From: Armigeres subalbatus
Lineage: Eukaryota; Arthropoda; Insecta; Diptera; Culicidae
Direction of reading: 5' to 3'
Length of the DNA: 64,000 bases
Assembly: GCF_024139115.2 (NCBI RefSeq)
Contig: NC_085141.1
Span: forward strand, 222,628,307 to 222,692,306
The translations under genes and the position numbers were made by a program. Positions 55,241 through 64,000 of this stretch are shown piece after piece (positions within the stretch are counted from its first letter, which is position 1; each line of letters starts with the position of its first letter). The notes below the pieces were generated by a model. That model saw only the letters and a list, made by a program, of their open reading frames with translations. It did no database searches and was not told the DNA's origin.

Positions 55241-56347
55241 ATGGAATCTTAGAGGATTTTCCGAAGATACCGTCGTCGGGGTGACAATAGATCAAATGGG
55301 TCAATGTTTCAACAACATAGTTTTCTTGTAAAATAGATTCATTCATGATTTAATGTGTCTGAGGGCAAGTTTACTAAATTGTAAGAGACCTTTTTGAACG
55401 ATATTGTTATCCAACCTCCACACTGTCGGTGAGGGTGCTGATTCATTCTCACCCTCTAGACCCATTGTTAACCCAGGCGGCAGTATTTCAAAAGAAATTC
55501 CTAAAGGAATTGTTGGAGAGAGTTCTGAATGAATTTCTAGAATTCCTGCTGATGTTTCTGGAAAGATCACCGATGGATTTTTTGATATTTATTTCCAATT
55601 AATTAACCCATTTTCATAAAAATAACATGTACTGATTCCAGCATAGCGTTTGAACAATCTCATACTGGTTTCGGAGTTATGTTGAAGCTTTTCGATTAAT
55701 TCTTGTATCGAATAGTGTGCATGGTACAGGCATTAAATCTTCGCGTTCCTAATGGAAGTAGGGCCTCCGGACATGGGGTCCTCTTTGTTGGTTTACCTTT
55801 TCGACTGGTTGAGAGGTGGTGAATATTGAATACGAATATCTGCCATCCTCCGCTATGCTTTCTTCATAAGCAAAAAGTCGATAAACTCCCATAGGCTTGC
55901 TTCAAAGCGCCCTAAAATATGTTTAGATACATTTTTAAAACTATCAAGAAATGTTCCACTTGCCTACCTTATGTATGTAAGTATTACGCTCCTTGTTAGG
56001 TAGCTGCAGGTCGTATCCAATTCATAAAGGATAACGTAACTCAACCGAGAATAAAGTGAATTGGCGCGAAATAACTTTCATTCCGCTTTCTTTTTCGGTG
56101 AAAACAAACGAACTGTCAAAATATTTAATGCTCTCTTTTTCTCTACTGTTATTTACCATCAGCCCATCATAATCCACCCTACGATGGATTGATGTGTTGC
56201 ATGCTGGATGCAAATGAACTTTTTATCGTGTAGCGCGACATCGTTGTGACAACATCACCAAACTCATCAAAAAACGATAAGTTGAGTTTAACAACACACC
56301 TCCCGTATAGTAAAGAAAGACAAAGTCCTACGTCAAAACAGACCCGT
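55241..56347. other. Unassigned sequence
   Basis: Ordinary complexity apart from minisatellite remnants up to about 55570 and the dispersed phrase at 56103-56168. No gene recognised. Confidence 0.4.
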
Positions 56348-56420
56348 TGTAGCTTCGTTGGTTAAAAGCACCAACCTAGCGTACTTATGGTCATGGGTTC
56401 GAGTTCCATTGAAGGAAAGT
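56348..56420 (+). repeat. tRNA-like remnant (A and B boxes)
   Basis: TAGCTTCGTTGGTTAAAAGC gives a good D arm (GCTT/AAGC) and ATGGGTTCGAGTTCCAT a good T arm, but acceptor and anticodon stems do not pair. Probably a SINE head or tRNA pseudogene. Confidence 0.35.
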
Positions 56421-57881
56421 GGCCTCCAATACATTTTTCTAATAAAATTCTTCTACATAATGTCGGAGTTTTTCAAAACATTGTAACCATGATCATTAGT
56501 GACCATGTCGAGTGGTCAATACCCAAAATATAGGCAATTAACTCATATTAAACTGATATTAATTCATTTAATTTAATTTATTTAATTTCACCACTCCGGA
56601 CCTGTATGAAGTTACAAAATTGTGGAATAAATGGAATAATACTTGTGTAATTGCTGCATACGAGAAATTGTTAATTAAGAAAATAGCATTCGGGGTATTG
56701 GATTTCAAGGAATTTTCGTATATTCGATTGTTTGGGCTTGCTATTGGATAATTTCAGTCTATATTTAACTTAAAGTATACTGTATAACAAATTCAAACTT
56801 CGTTTCGCCAATAATAAAGTCATACATCTAAAGGGAGATAAAGTTTAAAAGGTTGACAGAGCAAATTTACCGGTTATGAACTTGCGCCAACTTTAGTGAT
56901 TTCTATCAGGTGTATCAGCTATCACGAGGAAACTTTAACTTCAAACTTAATTGTCTGCGAAACGGCATAGCAAAAGGCATTCGTGCTAATAAATCAATTA
57001 GTTCATCAGTGCGTTAAATTCTGTTGAACGAAGTTTGTGTCTTTATCAAATGGCTTCCAGTGACTAAGCGTATACGACCTTACACCAAGCAGCAAGAGTC
57101 ATCGGTGCACCATGCTGAAGACACGGCTTGGTCGGCCAGCCAGCCCAACCAAATCTGTAGAACTTTGGGACAAAAACTATGATTGAAAACTTTCGAGAAA
57201 CTTTGCGTTCGAAGCGTTCGGTTCGGTGGCAATTACGCTGCGGAATGGCCGAAAGTTCAATCTAGCCTGTAATTTATTTTTACAACTCAGCTCCTTGATT
57301 CATTCAAGCGAAGCGTTGAGGAAGAAACTTCACAGGTCGTTTGTAAAGTTCAAATTTAATAGCCTCCTGATATTCGCTGGGAGGAAAGAAAAATCTTTAC
57401 AAACAAATGTGTTGACAAAGGCTTGGCGTGTGATTTGTTGAACATTTATATTTTTATGATCTTCGAGAACTGCCTTAATATAGTAGAAGAGATATGCTTC
57501 TTCTTTTCAACTACTTTCAAATACAATAAAAATCGTATTATTAAATCAAAATATCGATACGAACAACAACAATCTGAAACATTCTTCTCCACTTTTCAAG
57601 CAACGACGTAAGCGCCAGAAAGGCCGTTCCTCTGTACCAGCCCGGTATGAGACCACCCTTCTAAAGGCGAGTTATCCACAAAATTCAAACTAACCAAGTT
57701 GGCATGCACTATAGGACAAACTAGTCGTGTTTGAGATTAAGTGTACATTCTTGGGGCTTAATTTTAGTCTAGAGAATGTAAATAGGGCAATCATTAATAT
57801 ATTAAATATTTGTAACACTTTTGTATCCAGTGATTCATAAAATTAATGTACGTCACAAGCTTAACTAATAGCTTTTAACCT

Positions 57882-57883
<2 letters not shown>
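56421..57883. other. Unassigned sequence
   Basis: About 1.4 kb. Short open frames (for example 57226-57441 on +) have no motif, splice context or neighbouring exon. Nothing supported. Confidence 0.4.

Positions 57884-57946
<63 letters not shown>
57884..57946. repeat. (AT)n microsatellite, errantivirus target
   Basis: Over 30 AT dinucleotides ending at the LTR edge. Errantiviruses favour ATAT-type targets, so the element probably inserted into an AT tract. Confidence 0.85.
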
Positions 57947-57948
<2 letters not shown>

Positions 57949-58235
57949 GTTATGTTGGTCCCCGCCACCTAGGCCCATAGCAACAACGCCAACATCCATC
58001 CAGCCTGTTACACGCGCGAAGACGAAACCGATGAGGTTCGCAATATTCACCCGCCATAGTAACGATGTCAAGCCAGAGTCATGCCACCCAGGAATTCGCA
58101 GTTGCAGCAATTTTATATTATAAAAGCAAGTGAAACGCAAAAAGTGAGTTAGTTCTAAGTGTGATATGTTTGACTTAAGATTAAATCGATAATAAATTTA
58201 TTTTTTATGCCATTCGTTGTGAACGAAGCATAACT
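57947..58235 (+). mobile_element. 5' LTR of errantivirus
   Basis: About 289 bp from ACGTTATGTTGGTCC to GAACGAAGCATAACT; the ends form an imperfect inverted repeat (GTTATG/CATAAC). A TATA-like TTATATTATAAAAG lies at 58112-58125 and AATAAA at 58191-58196, giving a U3-R-U5 layout. The left edge could be a few bases off because the flank is (AT)n. Confidence 0.65.
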
Positions 58236-58245
58236 GGCGCAGTCG
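58235..58245 (+). promoter_or_regulatory. Primer-binding site, tRNA-Ser type
   Basis: TGGCGCAGTCG directly after the LTR matches the primer site of the 17.6/297 group of insect errantiviruses, which use tRNA-Ser. Confidence 0.75.
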
Positions 58246-58582
58246 CGGAAAAGTGTGTGGAATTAAGTGCAGGACTAAAAAGTCTAAGTGTCAGTTCAGA
58301 AGGAACAGTGTTGTTTCAAAACTTCCTATCTTTAGGGAATATAAAAATAGTGTAGTGGAGAAGCGAACGTAAGTTCAAAACTGACTTAACGGATATAAGA
58401 TCAGTTTTCTCGAAGTGACCGCACGAAAGCTGACGGAGCATCGTTCATCGCGAACACCTGTACTACCGGGAGACCGCTGCGGAGGGAATATCCAGCAGTT
58501 TGTGTGGAACAGAGCGAAGGAAGGCCCACTCACCGAACCTCAACAAAAAAAAAAAACCATCAACACGATTAGGCTCCGGGAG

Positions 58583-58600
58583 ATGTTCATCATACTCTCG
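58583..58600 (+). promoter_or_regulatory. Leader ATG and splice donor for env mRNA
   Basis: An ATG at 58583 lies 17 nt before a strong donor CTC|GTAAGT (58599/58600). The 17 nt leave the coding phase at 2. The acceptor TTGATTTGTTTCAG ends at 63261, and the open env frame needs exactly one base to finish a codon, so the two sites are phase-compatible. Confidence 0.6.
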
Positions 58601-58750
58601 TAAGTACAAAACATTTTATTTAAATAACAAGTGTTATATTACAACAAACAGTGAGTGCAGTGAGGAAGTGAATCTCTTGCGTTAAATTACCTCAGTTAGT
58701 AGACAAAACACTAATTAACAGTAGGAAAATTTCTTTTCTATCTCGGCAAT

Positions 58751-59875
58751 ATGGATCGTGATTTTATTTCTCCCGAACCATTGCCAATCGTGGATCTGGA
58801 TCTGGATGAACTTGCTCAGCCAGACCCAGCTCGTCCACAAATTACAATCGACAGTCTTCTACAGCATATAAAAACACTTACGGATAACCAAAACCAACTC
58901 ATCAGCACTATGAATGCAATGAAAAGTAGGTCAGAAGACCCATTCCTTTTATTTAGGACCCCTGACCCTATTAAGAATCTATCCACATTTTCTGGGAACA
59001 AGAAGGAGACGCACGCCTGGATGGAGGATGCGGAAAATACCCTTGACCTATTTAAAACTTACAAGAATGACCCCATGTATGGCCAGATCGTTAGGGCTAT
59101 AAAATGCAAAATAATCGGTGATGCTAAGGAAATATTGATCGCTGCAGGAAATCCCAACGACTGGGATCAGATTAAAGATGTTATTTTAAACTCCTACGGA
59201 GACCGACGAGACCTTACGTCTCATATACAATCGTTATTTTATGTTAGCCAGGGTAGGAAAACGCTAGCCGAGTATTACAACCAACTTAAGAAAATAGATA
59301 CAGCGATTAAGGCAACAGCAGCCTTAATGGACGATTACAAGACGTCCACGAAGGCCATTAACAGTTTAATTAGTCTTATGTCACTAACGCGATTTATTGA
59401 TGGGTTAAATGACGAACTATCTATGCACGTAAGGAGTTACAGGCCCCAATCTTTAGAGGACGCATACGCTATCACAATGCAATACTCGAACGCCGCGTTC
59501 AGGCAAAAACTAAATAGACAGACAATGGACGTCAAAAATACAAAACCGAACACTTTTAAGAACGACAATAAGCACGTACAACAATACGAGAGGAAACCAA
59601 CGCCACCACAAAACCCACCAAATCACAACAAAAATACTCAAAATTTTTCGGAAAGGGTCAAATTTCAGAAACAAATTAACGACGGAGACGTTTCAATGCG
59701 AACGGCCCAATCCAGACAACAAATAAACAATAACCAGACGACGGACGAAGAATTGAAACAAGAACCCTTGGAAAATAAAGTAGACACTTCAATATTGCAA
59801 TCCGACGATGACGAATATTTTATTGACGACGAACTAAATTTTCAAATAGTCGAAGGAAACGCACCAAAGAAATGA
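58751..59875 (+). CDS. gag: Errantivirus Gag
   Basis: 374 codons from the ATG at 58751, uninterrupted. The N-terminal part has an Asp/Pro-rich region, then FSGNKKETHAWMEDAENTL and a helical capsid-like region up to about residue 240 (SLEDAYAITMQYSNAAFRQK). The C-terminal third is Asn/Gln/Lys-rich and acidic at the end. There is no CCHC knuckle, as usual for errantivirus Gag. Its TGA overlaps the ATG of the next frame (ATGA at 59872-59875). It forms the intracellular particle shell. This is the only intact complete coding frame of the element in the window. Confidence 0.8.
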   Translation: MDRDFISPEPLPIVDLDLDELAQPDPARPQITIDSLLQHIKTLTDNQNQLISTMNAMKSRSEDPFLLFRTPDPIKNLSTFSGNKKETHAWMEDAENTLDLFKTYKNDPMYGQIVRAIKCKIIGDAKEILIAAGNPNDWDQIKDVILNSYGDRRDLTSHIQSLFYVSQGRKTLAEYYNQLKKIDTAIKATAALMDDYKTSTKAINSLISLMSLTRFIDGLNDELSMHVRSYRPQSLEDAYAITMQYSNAAFRQKLNRQTMDVKNTKPNTFKNDNKHVQQYERKPTPPQNPPNHNKNTQNFSERVKFQKQINDGDVSMRTAQSRQQINNNQTTDEELKQEPLENKVDTSILQSDDDEYFIDDELNFQIVEGNAPKK

Positions 59876-60243
59876 ATAACAACTTCATACCGTACATAAC
59901 GATCATGACGACAAAAGGAGAATTGAAATTCTTAATTGACACAGGAGCAAATAAGAATTACATTTCCGACCATGTCAATTTAGAAAACAACAAAACGGAA
60001 AAAGGGATAAAAGTCTCAAACATTAGTGGCACGCATGAAATCGAAAGATCAGTATCATTTGATCTTTTCGAGATTAAGAAAAAACTGAAATTTTATATTT
60101 TTAAAATCCACAATTTTTTCGATGGGCTAGTGGGTTATGAGACTCTTGGAGACCTCAAATCGCATTTAGACATTGGGAAGAACAAATTGAGAATTGGCAG
60201 GAAAATTTTCGATCTGAAGAAAAATTCCCGGAGAAACAAGTAA
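59872..60243 (+). pseudogene. pol: Errantivirus Pol, protease part
   Basis: 123 codons containing LKFLIDTGANKNYI, the DTGA catalytic motif of the retroviral-type aspartic protease, and FDGLVGYETLGDL, the hydrophobic block after the flap. It overlaps the end of gag by 4 bp, in a different frame, compatible with frameshifted Gag-Pol translation or restart. The frame is lost at about 60210-60240 by an indel; the downstream sequence continues in another frame. Confidence 0.75.
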
Positions 60244-61399
60244 TAAACCTTACAGAGCAGGAGGAACAATTTATCCAAATAAAAGTAGCAAACCAGGGAG
60301 ACTTCATTATATCTAATGAAAAGAACATGGGAAAATTTTCAATTCTACCAGGAATCTACCATAGCGATCGTAATACCGCTATAGTTGCAATAAGAAACCA
60401 TACGAAATCACAAATAGAAATCAATTCACATGAGATCTATGTTGATAAGGATGAATTTATTGCCACAGAAAAACCTCAAGGTAGCAGAAACAAATTTAAT
60501 ATTTTGGACGATTCATTAAACAAACTAGAAAAATCAGCATTAGAAAAAATCATTGACGAAAGCTCAGAAATTTTGTACACAGGCAACGAAAAATTAACAT
60601 TCACTCATAAAATTAAACATAAAATAAGGACTGTGGACAATATTCCAATTCATTCAAAGTCGTACCGATATCCTCAAATTTTTGAAGACGAGGTACAAAC
60701 ACAAATAAAAAGATGTTAAAGGACGGGATTATTCAGGAGTCCATATCGCCCTACACATCCCCTGTATGGATTGTGCCCAAAAGGCAGATGCATCAGGATT
60801 AAAAACATTTCGGCTTGTCATAGACTACCGAAAACTCAATGAAAAAACAATTTCAGACAAATATCCTATTCCGGATATCACGGAAACACTTGACAAGTTG
60901 GGTAGAACTACTTACTTCTCAACAATAGATGTTGTATCTGGTTCCCATCAGATACAACTATATGAACACGATTTCGAGAAAACGGCCATCTCCGTAAGTC
61001 CCGGCAAATAGGACTTAACCAGAATGCCGTTTGGTCTGAAGAACGCCCTGGCAACTTTTCAAAGGGTAATGGATGCCGTTCTCAGAAATCTAATTGGTGT
61101 ATGTTGTCTTGTCTACATGGACGACATCATAGTCTTTTCAAGTTCATTCGAAGAACATGTAAAAGATTTACGCAAAGTTCTTCGCAAACTGAAAGAAGCT
61201 TGCTTAAAATCCAATTGGACAAATGCTATTTTTTAGACGGAGGTTCAATTTCTTGGACATACCGTAACCAAAGATGGCGTTAAGCCAAATAGCGACAAAA
61301 TAGACGTTATCAAAAACTGGCCCCAACCAAAGAACAGAACTTAAACAATTTCTTGGAACCCTTGGTTATTACCGCCGATTCATAAAAGACTTCGCAAAA
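60244..61399 (+). pseudogene. pol: Errantivirus Pol, reverse transcriptase part, broken
   Basis: RT motifs are spread over several frames: a pre-RT segment (60327-60719), then FRLVIDYRKLNEKT and FSTIDVVSGSHQI (catalytic Asp; LDLASGFHQ is usual), an in-frame TAG at 61009, [17 protein letters not shown], and [11 protein letters not shown] (catalytic YMDD). Frame changes lie near 60715-60780 and 61200-61400. SGSHQI and NALATF differ from the usual SGFHQI and NAPATF. Confidence 0.8.
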
Positions 61400-62557
61400 A
61401 TGGTTAAACCTTTGACACAATTGTTGCGAAGTGAAACAAACTTCGAATTTACTCATGATAAAATCAAATGCTTTGAAAAATGTAAATCTCTTTTAACAAT
61501 GGACCCAATACTGGCGTATCCTGATTTCACAAAGGAATTTATCCTCACAACAGATGCTAGTGATTTCGCGGTAGGAGCAGTGTTATCGCAAGGACAGTTA
61601 GGAAAAGATCGACCGATCGCTTACGCTTCGAGGACGCTAAACAAATCAGAGGAAAATTATTGCACCACAGAAAAAGAACTATTGGCCATAATTTGGGCTG
61701 TGAAGCACTTTCGGCCATATCTTTATGGAAGACGATTTAAGCTTGTCACTGACCACCAACCACTAATTTATTCAATGACAAGCGCGAATCAGAAAATTAT
61801 TAGATGGAAATTAGACTTGTGCGAATTCGACTTTGAAATAGTCTATAAGCCAGGTAGAGAGAATGTCGTGGCAGATGCTCTCTCAAGAATTAGAACACTT
61901 GAAATGAACGCCAACGAACAAGAGGACACACAAAATGCAGAAGACGAAAATGAAAATGACGAGAATACAGTACACTCAGCCGACACAAGTGATGACTACT
62001 ATATTTGGACAACAGAAAAGCCTATAAATTCTTTTAGAAACCAAGTAATTTTCAAAATTTCTCCAATAGACATAGACGCACACGAGCAGATATTTCCAAA
62101 ATTCCATCGATTTACAATTTCGAAACCAAGTTACACAGAACAGGACATACTTAGAATATTCAAGGAAAAGCTGAACCCAAATGGTGTGAATTGTATCTAT
62201 TGCCCTTTACTACTAACACAGCTAATTCAAGAAACTTATCGTAAACACTTATCTCATAACAATATGTTCAAGCTCTTTATTTCACAGGTTTTGCTTCAAG
62301 ATGTGAGGTTACCAGAGGAACAGGATGCAATAGTGCGTAGAATACACGAATACGCCCACAGAGGCATGAAAGAAAACAAGGCCCAAATACTTTCGGACTA
62401 CTTTTTCCCAGAAATTGACAAGAAAGTCAAAATTTTCATAGGTAACTGTCCTATTTGCAAGAAAAGCAAATACGACAGAAAATCGCCTAAATTGATCCAA
62501 AAACCAACCCTTCAGGAAAACCTTTTGAAAATATACACGTTGACATCTTCTTCATGA
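61400..62557 (+). pseudogene. pol: Errantivirus Pol, RNase H and integrase zinc-binding part
   Basis: 385 codons. RT thumb, then RNase H motifs: LTTDASDFAVGAVLSQ (Asp), YCTTEKELLAIIWAVKHFR (Glu), LVTDHQPLIY (Asp) and GRENVVADALSR (Asp). After an acidic linker (Glu/Asn/Asp-rich) comes the integrase HHCC domain: HEYAHRGMKENKAQI and CPICKKSK. The frame shifts close to 62550, just before the catalytic core. Confidence 0.8.
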
Positions 62558-63243
62558 ACGGGAAGAAAATGTTAACGATCGTCGATGCATTTTCCAAATT
62601 CGCAAACGTAATCGCTCTTGAAACAAGAACAATCATAGATCTTAAAAGAGCCATCACGGAGCACATTAGAATATTTGGCAGACCTGAAACTATAACTTGC
62701 GATCAGGAACCGGCCCTGACATCGATCGAATTTATCGGATTCATGCAAGATTTAGATATTGAAATTCACCATGCTAGTTCAAGCAATTCAAACGGGATCG
62801 TCGAAAGATTCCATTCGACGTTGATTGAGCTTTACAGAACCCTAAACGCAAAATATAGAGATCTTGAGTTTTATGACAAAATTAACGTTTTAGTAGACAT
62901 TTACAACGACACAATTCATTCAGCAACTGGATTCAAACCTAGAAATATTGTTTTCAACCACCGTAATAAAATAAATACAGAGGAGATTTTGGAAAATTAC
63001 AATAAAATTCAGTCAGCCATTAAAGTTCAGATAGAAAAGCGTAGGAAACAGGTAGAAAATGAAAATAAATCAAAAAGCCCGCCAAAAGAGTTAAAACCAG
63101 GAGAAAACGTTTATGTGAAAATCAATCAGAGAATCACCAAGGATAAAGATCCATTCAAAATTTCCAAGATTAGGGAAAACAACGAGATGACCTTTAAAGA
63201 TTCACACGGCGTAAAAATACACAAGAACAGAATTAAAAAATAA
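62554..63243 (+). pseudogene. pol: Errantivirus Pol, integrase core and tail
   Basis: 229 codons with DDE residues visible: LTIVDAFSKFANV (Asp), ITCDQEPAL (Asp) and SNSNGIVERFHSTLIE (Glu). The C-terminal tail has GENVYVKINQRITKDKDPF, a GPY/F-like segment. Ends at TAA 63241-63243, 18 bp before the env acceptor. The core motifs are complete, but it is out of frame with the upstream part. Confidence 0.8.
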
Positions 63244-63247
63244 ACTT

Positions 63248-63261
63248 TTGATTTGTTTCAG
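63248..63261 (+). promoter_or_regulatory. Splice acceptor for env mRNA
   Basis: TTGATTTGTTTCAG, a pyrimidine-rich acceptor immediately after the pol stop. Errantivirus env is known to be made from a spliced mRNA. Confidence 0.65.
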
Positions 63262-64000
63262 ACTCATACACCTGATTTCAGCGACAGTTTACCATGACGT
63301 ATCTACAAAAAATGGACTCTTGACTATGAAATTGGACACGGTTCGGATTAAAACAGGGTACGAACGCCTTATGCATAAAGTAAATCTAGAGGAAATAAGA
63401 CAAAATATCCACTATATAGAAAGCTTAGCAAATACTTTAAACATAACCGATCACTTAGAACAAACTTTACAATTTAAAATTAGGAAAGCTTACGGAAAAC
63501 TGGCAGGATTTTATCCAAAACGATCTAAGAGAGGGCTTGTCAACGCATTAGGAAAAGTTATAAAATTTATAGCAGGAAACCCCGACCAGGAAGATTTAGA
63601 TCTTATTAATCAAAACTTAGAAACCATGGAAGGAAATAGCAACAAAATTCTAGATAACCAAATAAAACAAGTCAAGATTAATAATCTTTTACAATCAACC
63701 ATTAACAAAGTTTCGAAAACCCTCAGATTAATCAAAGAGCAAATACAGCTTCAAAATATTGAATTTAGAAAAGACCTCGAGTTCATAAACCTAATTCTGA
63801 ACATAGACATTCTGATAAAAACCTTAGAAGACCTTGAAGAACAGATTGCCTTCTCTAAATCAAATCACCTAAACAAAAATATTCTCAGCACAGATGAAAA
63901 AGATTATATTTGGAATTTTCTCGTAGAACAACAGATAACTGTAAAATTTGAGGATGAAATTTATAAGTTTGTGCAATCCATTGTATCTTTGCAAAACAAT
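63262..64000 (+). CDS. env: Errantivirus Env (envelope fusion protein), N-terminal part, runs off window
   Basis: Open without a stop for 246 codons to the window edge. A short hydrophobic start right after the acceptor could be part of a signal peptide. A furin-type site RSKR (63521-63532) is followed by a Gly-containing hydrophobic stretch typical of a fusion peptide, then a long helical, Leu/Ile/Asn-rich heptad-like region. This is the arrangement of gypsy-group Env and baculovirus F-type proteins. The C-terminal ectodomain and membrane anchor would lie beyond the window, so intactness is unknown. Confidence 0.75.

Larger units (their letters stand above)
57947..64000 (+). mobile_element. 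Errantivirus (insect gypsy-group endogenous retrovirus), 3' end outside window
   Basis: Order: 5' LTR, tRNA-Ser-type primer site, leader with splice donor, gag, pol (protease, RT, RNase H, integrase), splice acceptor, env. This is the full errantivirus plan. Gag and the visible part of env are open; pol carries at least four frameshifts and one stop. Codon use is strongly A-rich compared with the LINEs. The 3' LTR must lie beyond 64000, so LTR identity, a guide to age, cannot be judged here. Confidence 0.85.

Noticed and set aside
54061..55346. 235- and 187-codon minus-strand frames
   Set aside because: Complement of the minisatellite; composition follows the repeat, with non-repeat sequence only at the edges.

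Overview
This window reads as accessory, transposon-saturated DNA from a culicine mosquito, most likely Aedes. The support is the company of elements: RTE/JAM1-like, LOA/Lian-like, R1-like and L1/Tx1-like LINEs, Feilai-like tRNA-SINEs, many short TA-flanked inverted-repeat elements (MITEs), a Ty3/gypsy element and an insect errantivirus. No intact host gene is visible. The best host-gene candidate is a three-exon, phase-consistent coding chain on + (13092-13202, 13337-13495, 15202-15420) followed directly by AATAAA; its product is not recognised.

Layout. 1-298: a dispersed repeat, here called family X, that ends in a terminal hairpin. 299-1001: half of a MITE (MITE-1) plus AT-rich DNA. 1002-5456: an L1/Tx1-like LINE on -, with ORF1 and ORF2 (endonuclease, RT, zinc-knuckle tail), broken by several frameshifts. 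5457-12588: about 7 kb of (TTTTTAAA)n-type DNA carrying four MITE-1 copies, one MITE-2 and a family-X fragment. 12589-16679: mostly unique sequence with the candidate gene and two MITEs. 16680-19377: a 12-bp-period GGAGGAATTCCT minisatellite with an internal inversion and a tRNA-like insert. 19378-22343: three family-X units in a row, two of them with internal 157-168 bp tandem repeats and (CA)n tracts.

23027-26643 is a small MITE that received three separate retroposons, each with its own target-site duplication: a tRNA-Val-type SINE, a 5'-truncated R1-like LINE and a 5'-truncated LOA-like LINE. 27976-31942 is a run of fold-back elements. 32078-36532 is a degenerate Ty3/gypsy element on -, whose gag is interrupted by a Feilai-like SINE. 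36533-45214 is largely unannotated DNA with scattered MITEs, an irregular 28-bp repeat and a purine/pyrimidine switch tract. 45215-47862 and 53061-55240 are further blocks of the 12-bp minisatellite. They flank a duplicated host segment and an RTE-clade LINE (49344-52550) with a deleted endonuclease. 57947-64000 is an errantivirus on + (5' LTR, tRNA-Ser-type primer site, gag, a frameshifted pol, and an env frame still open at the window edge) with a phase-matched splice donor/acceptor pair for env.

How the pieces work together: all autonomous elements here look dead in their polymerase genes, so the region is a record of nested insertion. The order of events can be read in several places from target-site duplications. 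The most unusual observations are the two LINEs flanked by direct repeats of hundreds of bases rather than tens, the covarying 3' hairpin of family X, the triple-nested MITE, and the internal empty site for a 1.2-kb insert. All family names come from motif recognition by eye; no database search was possible.
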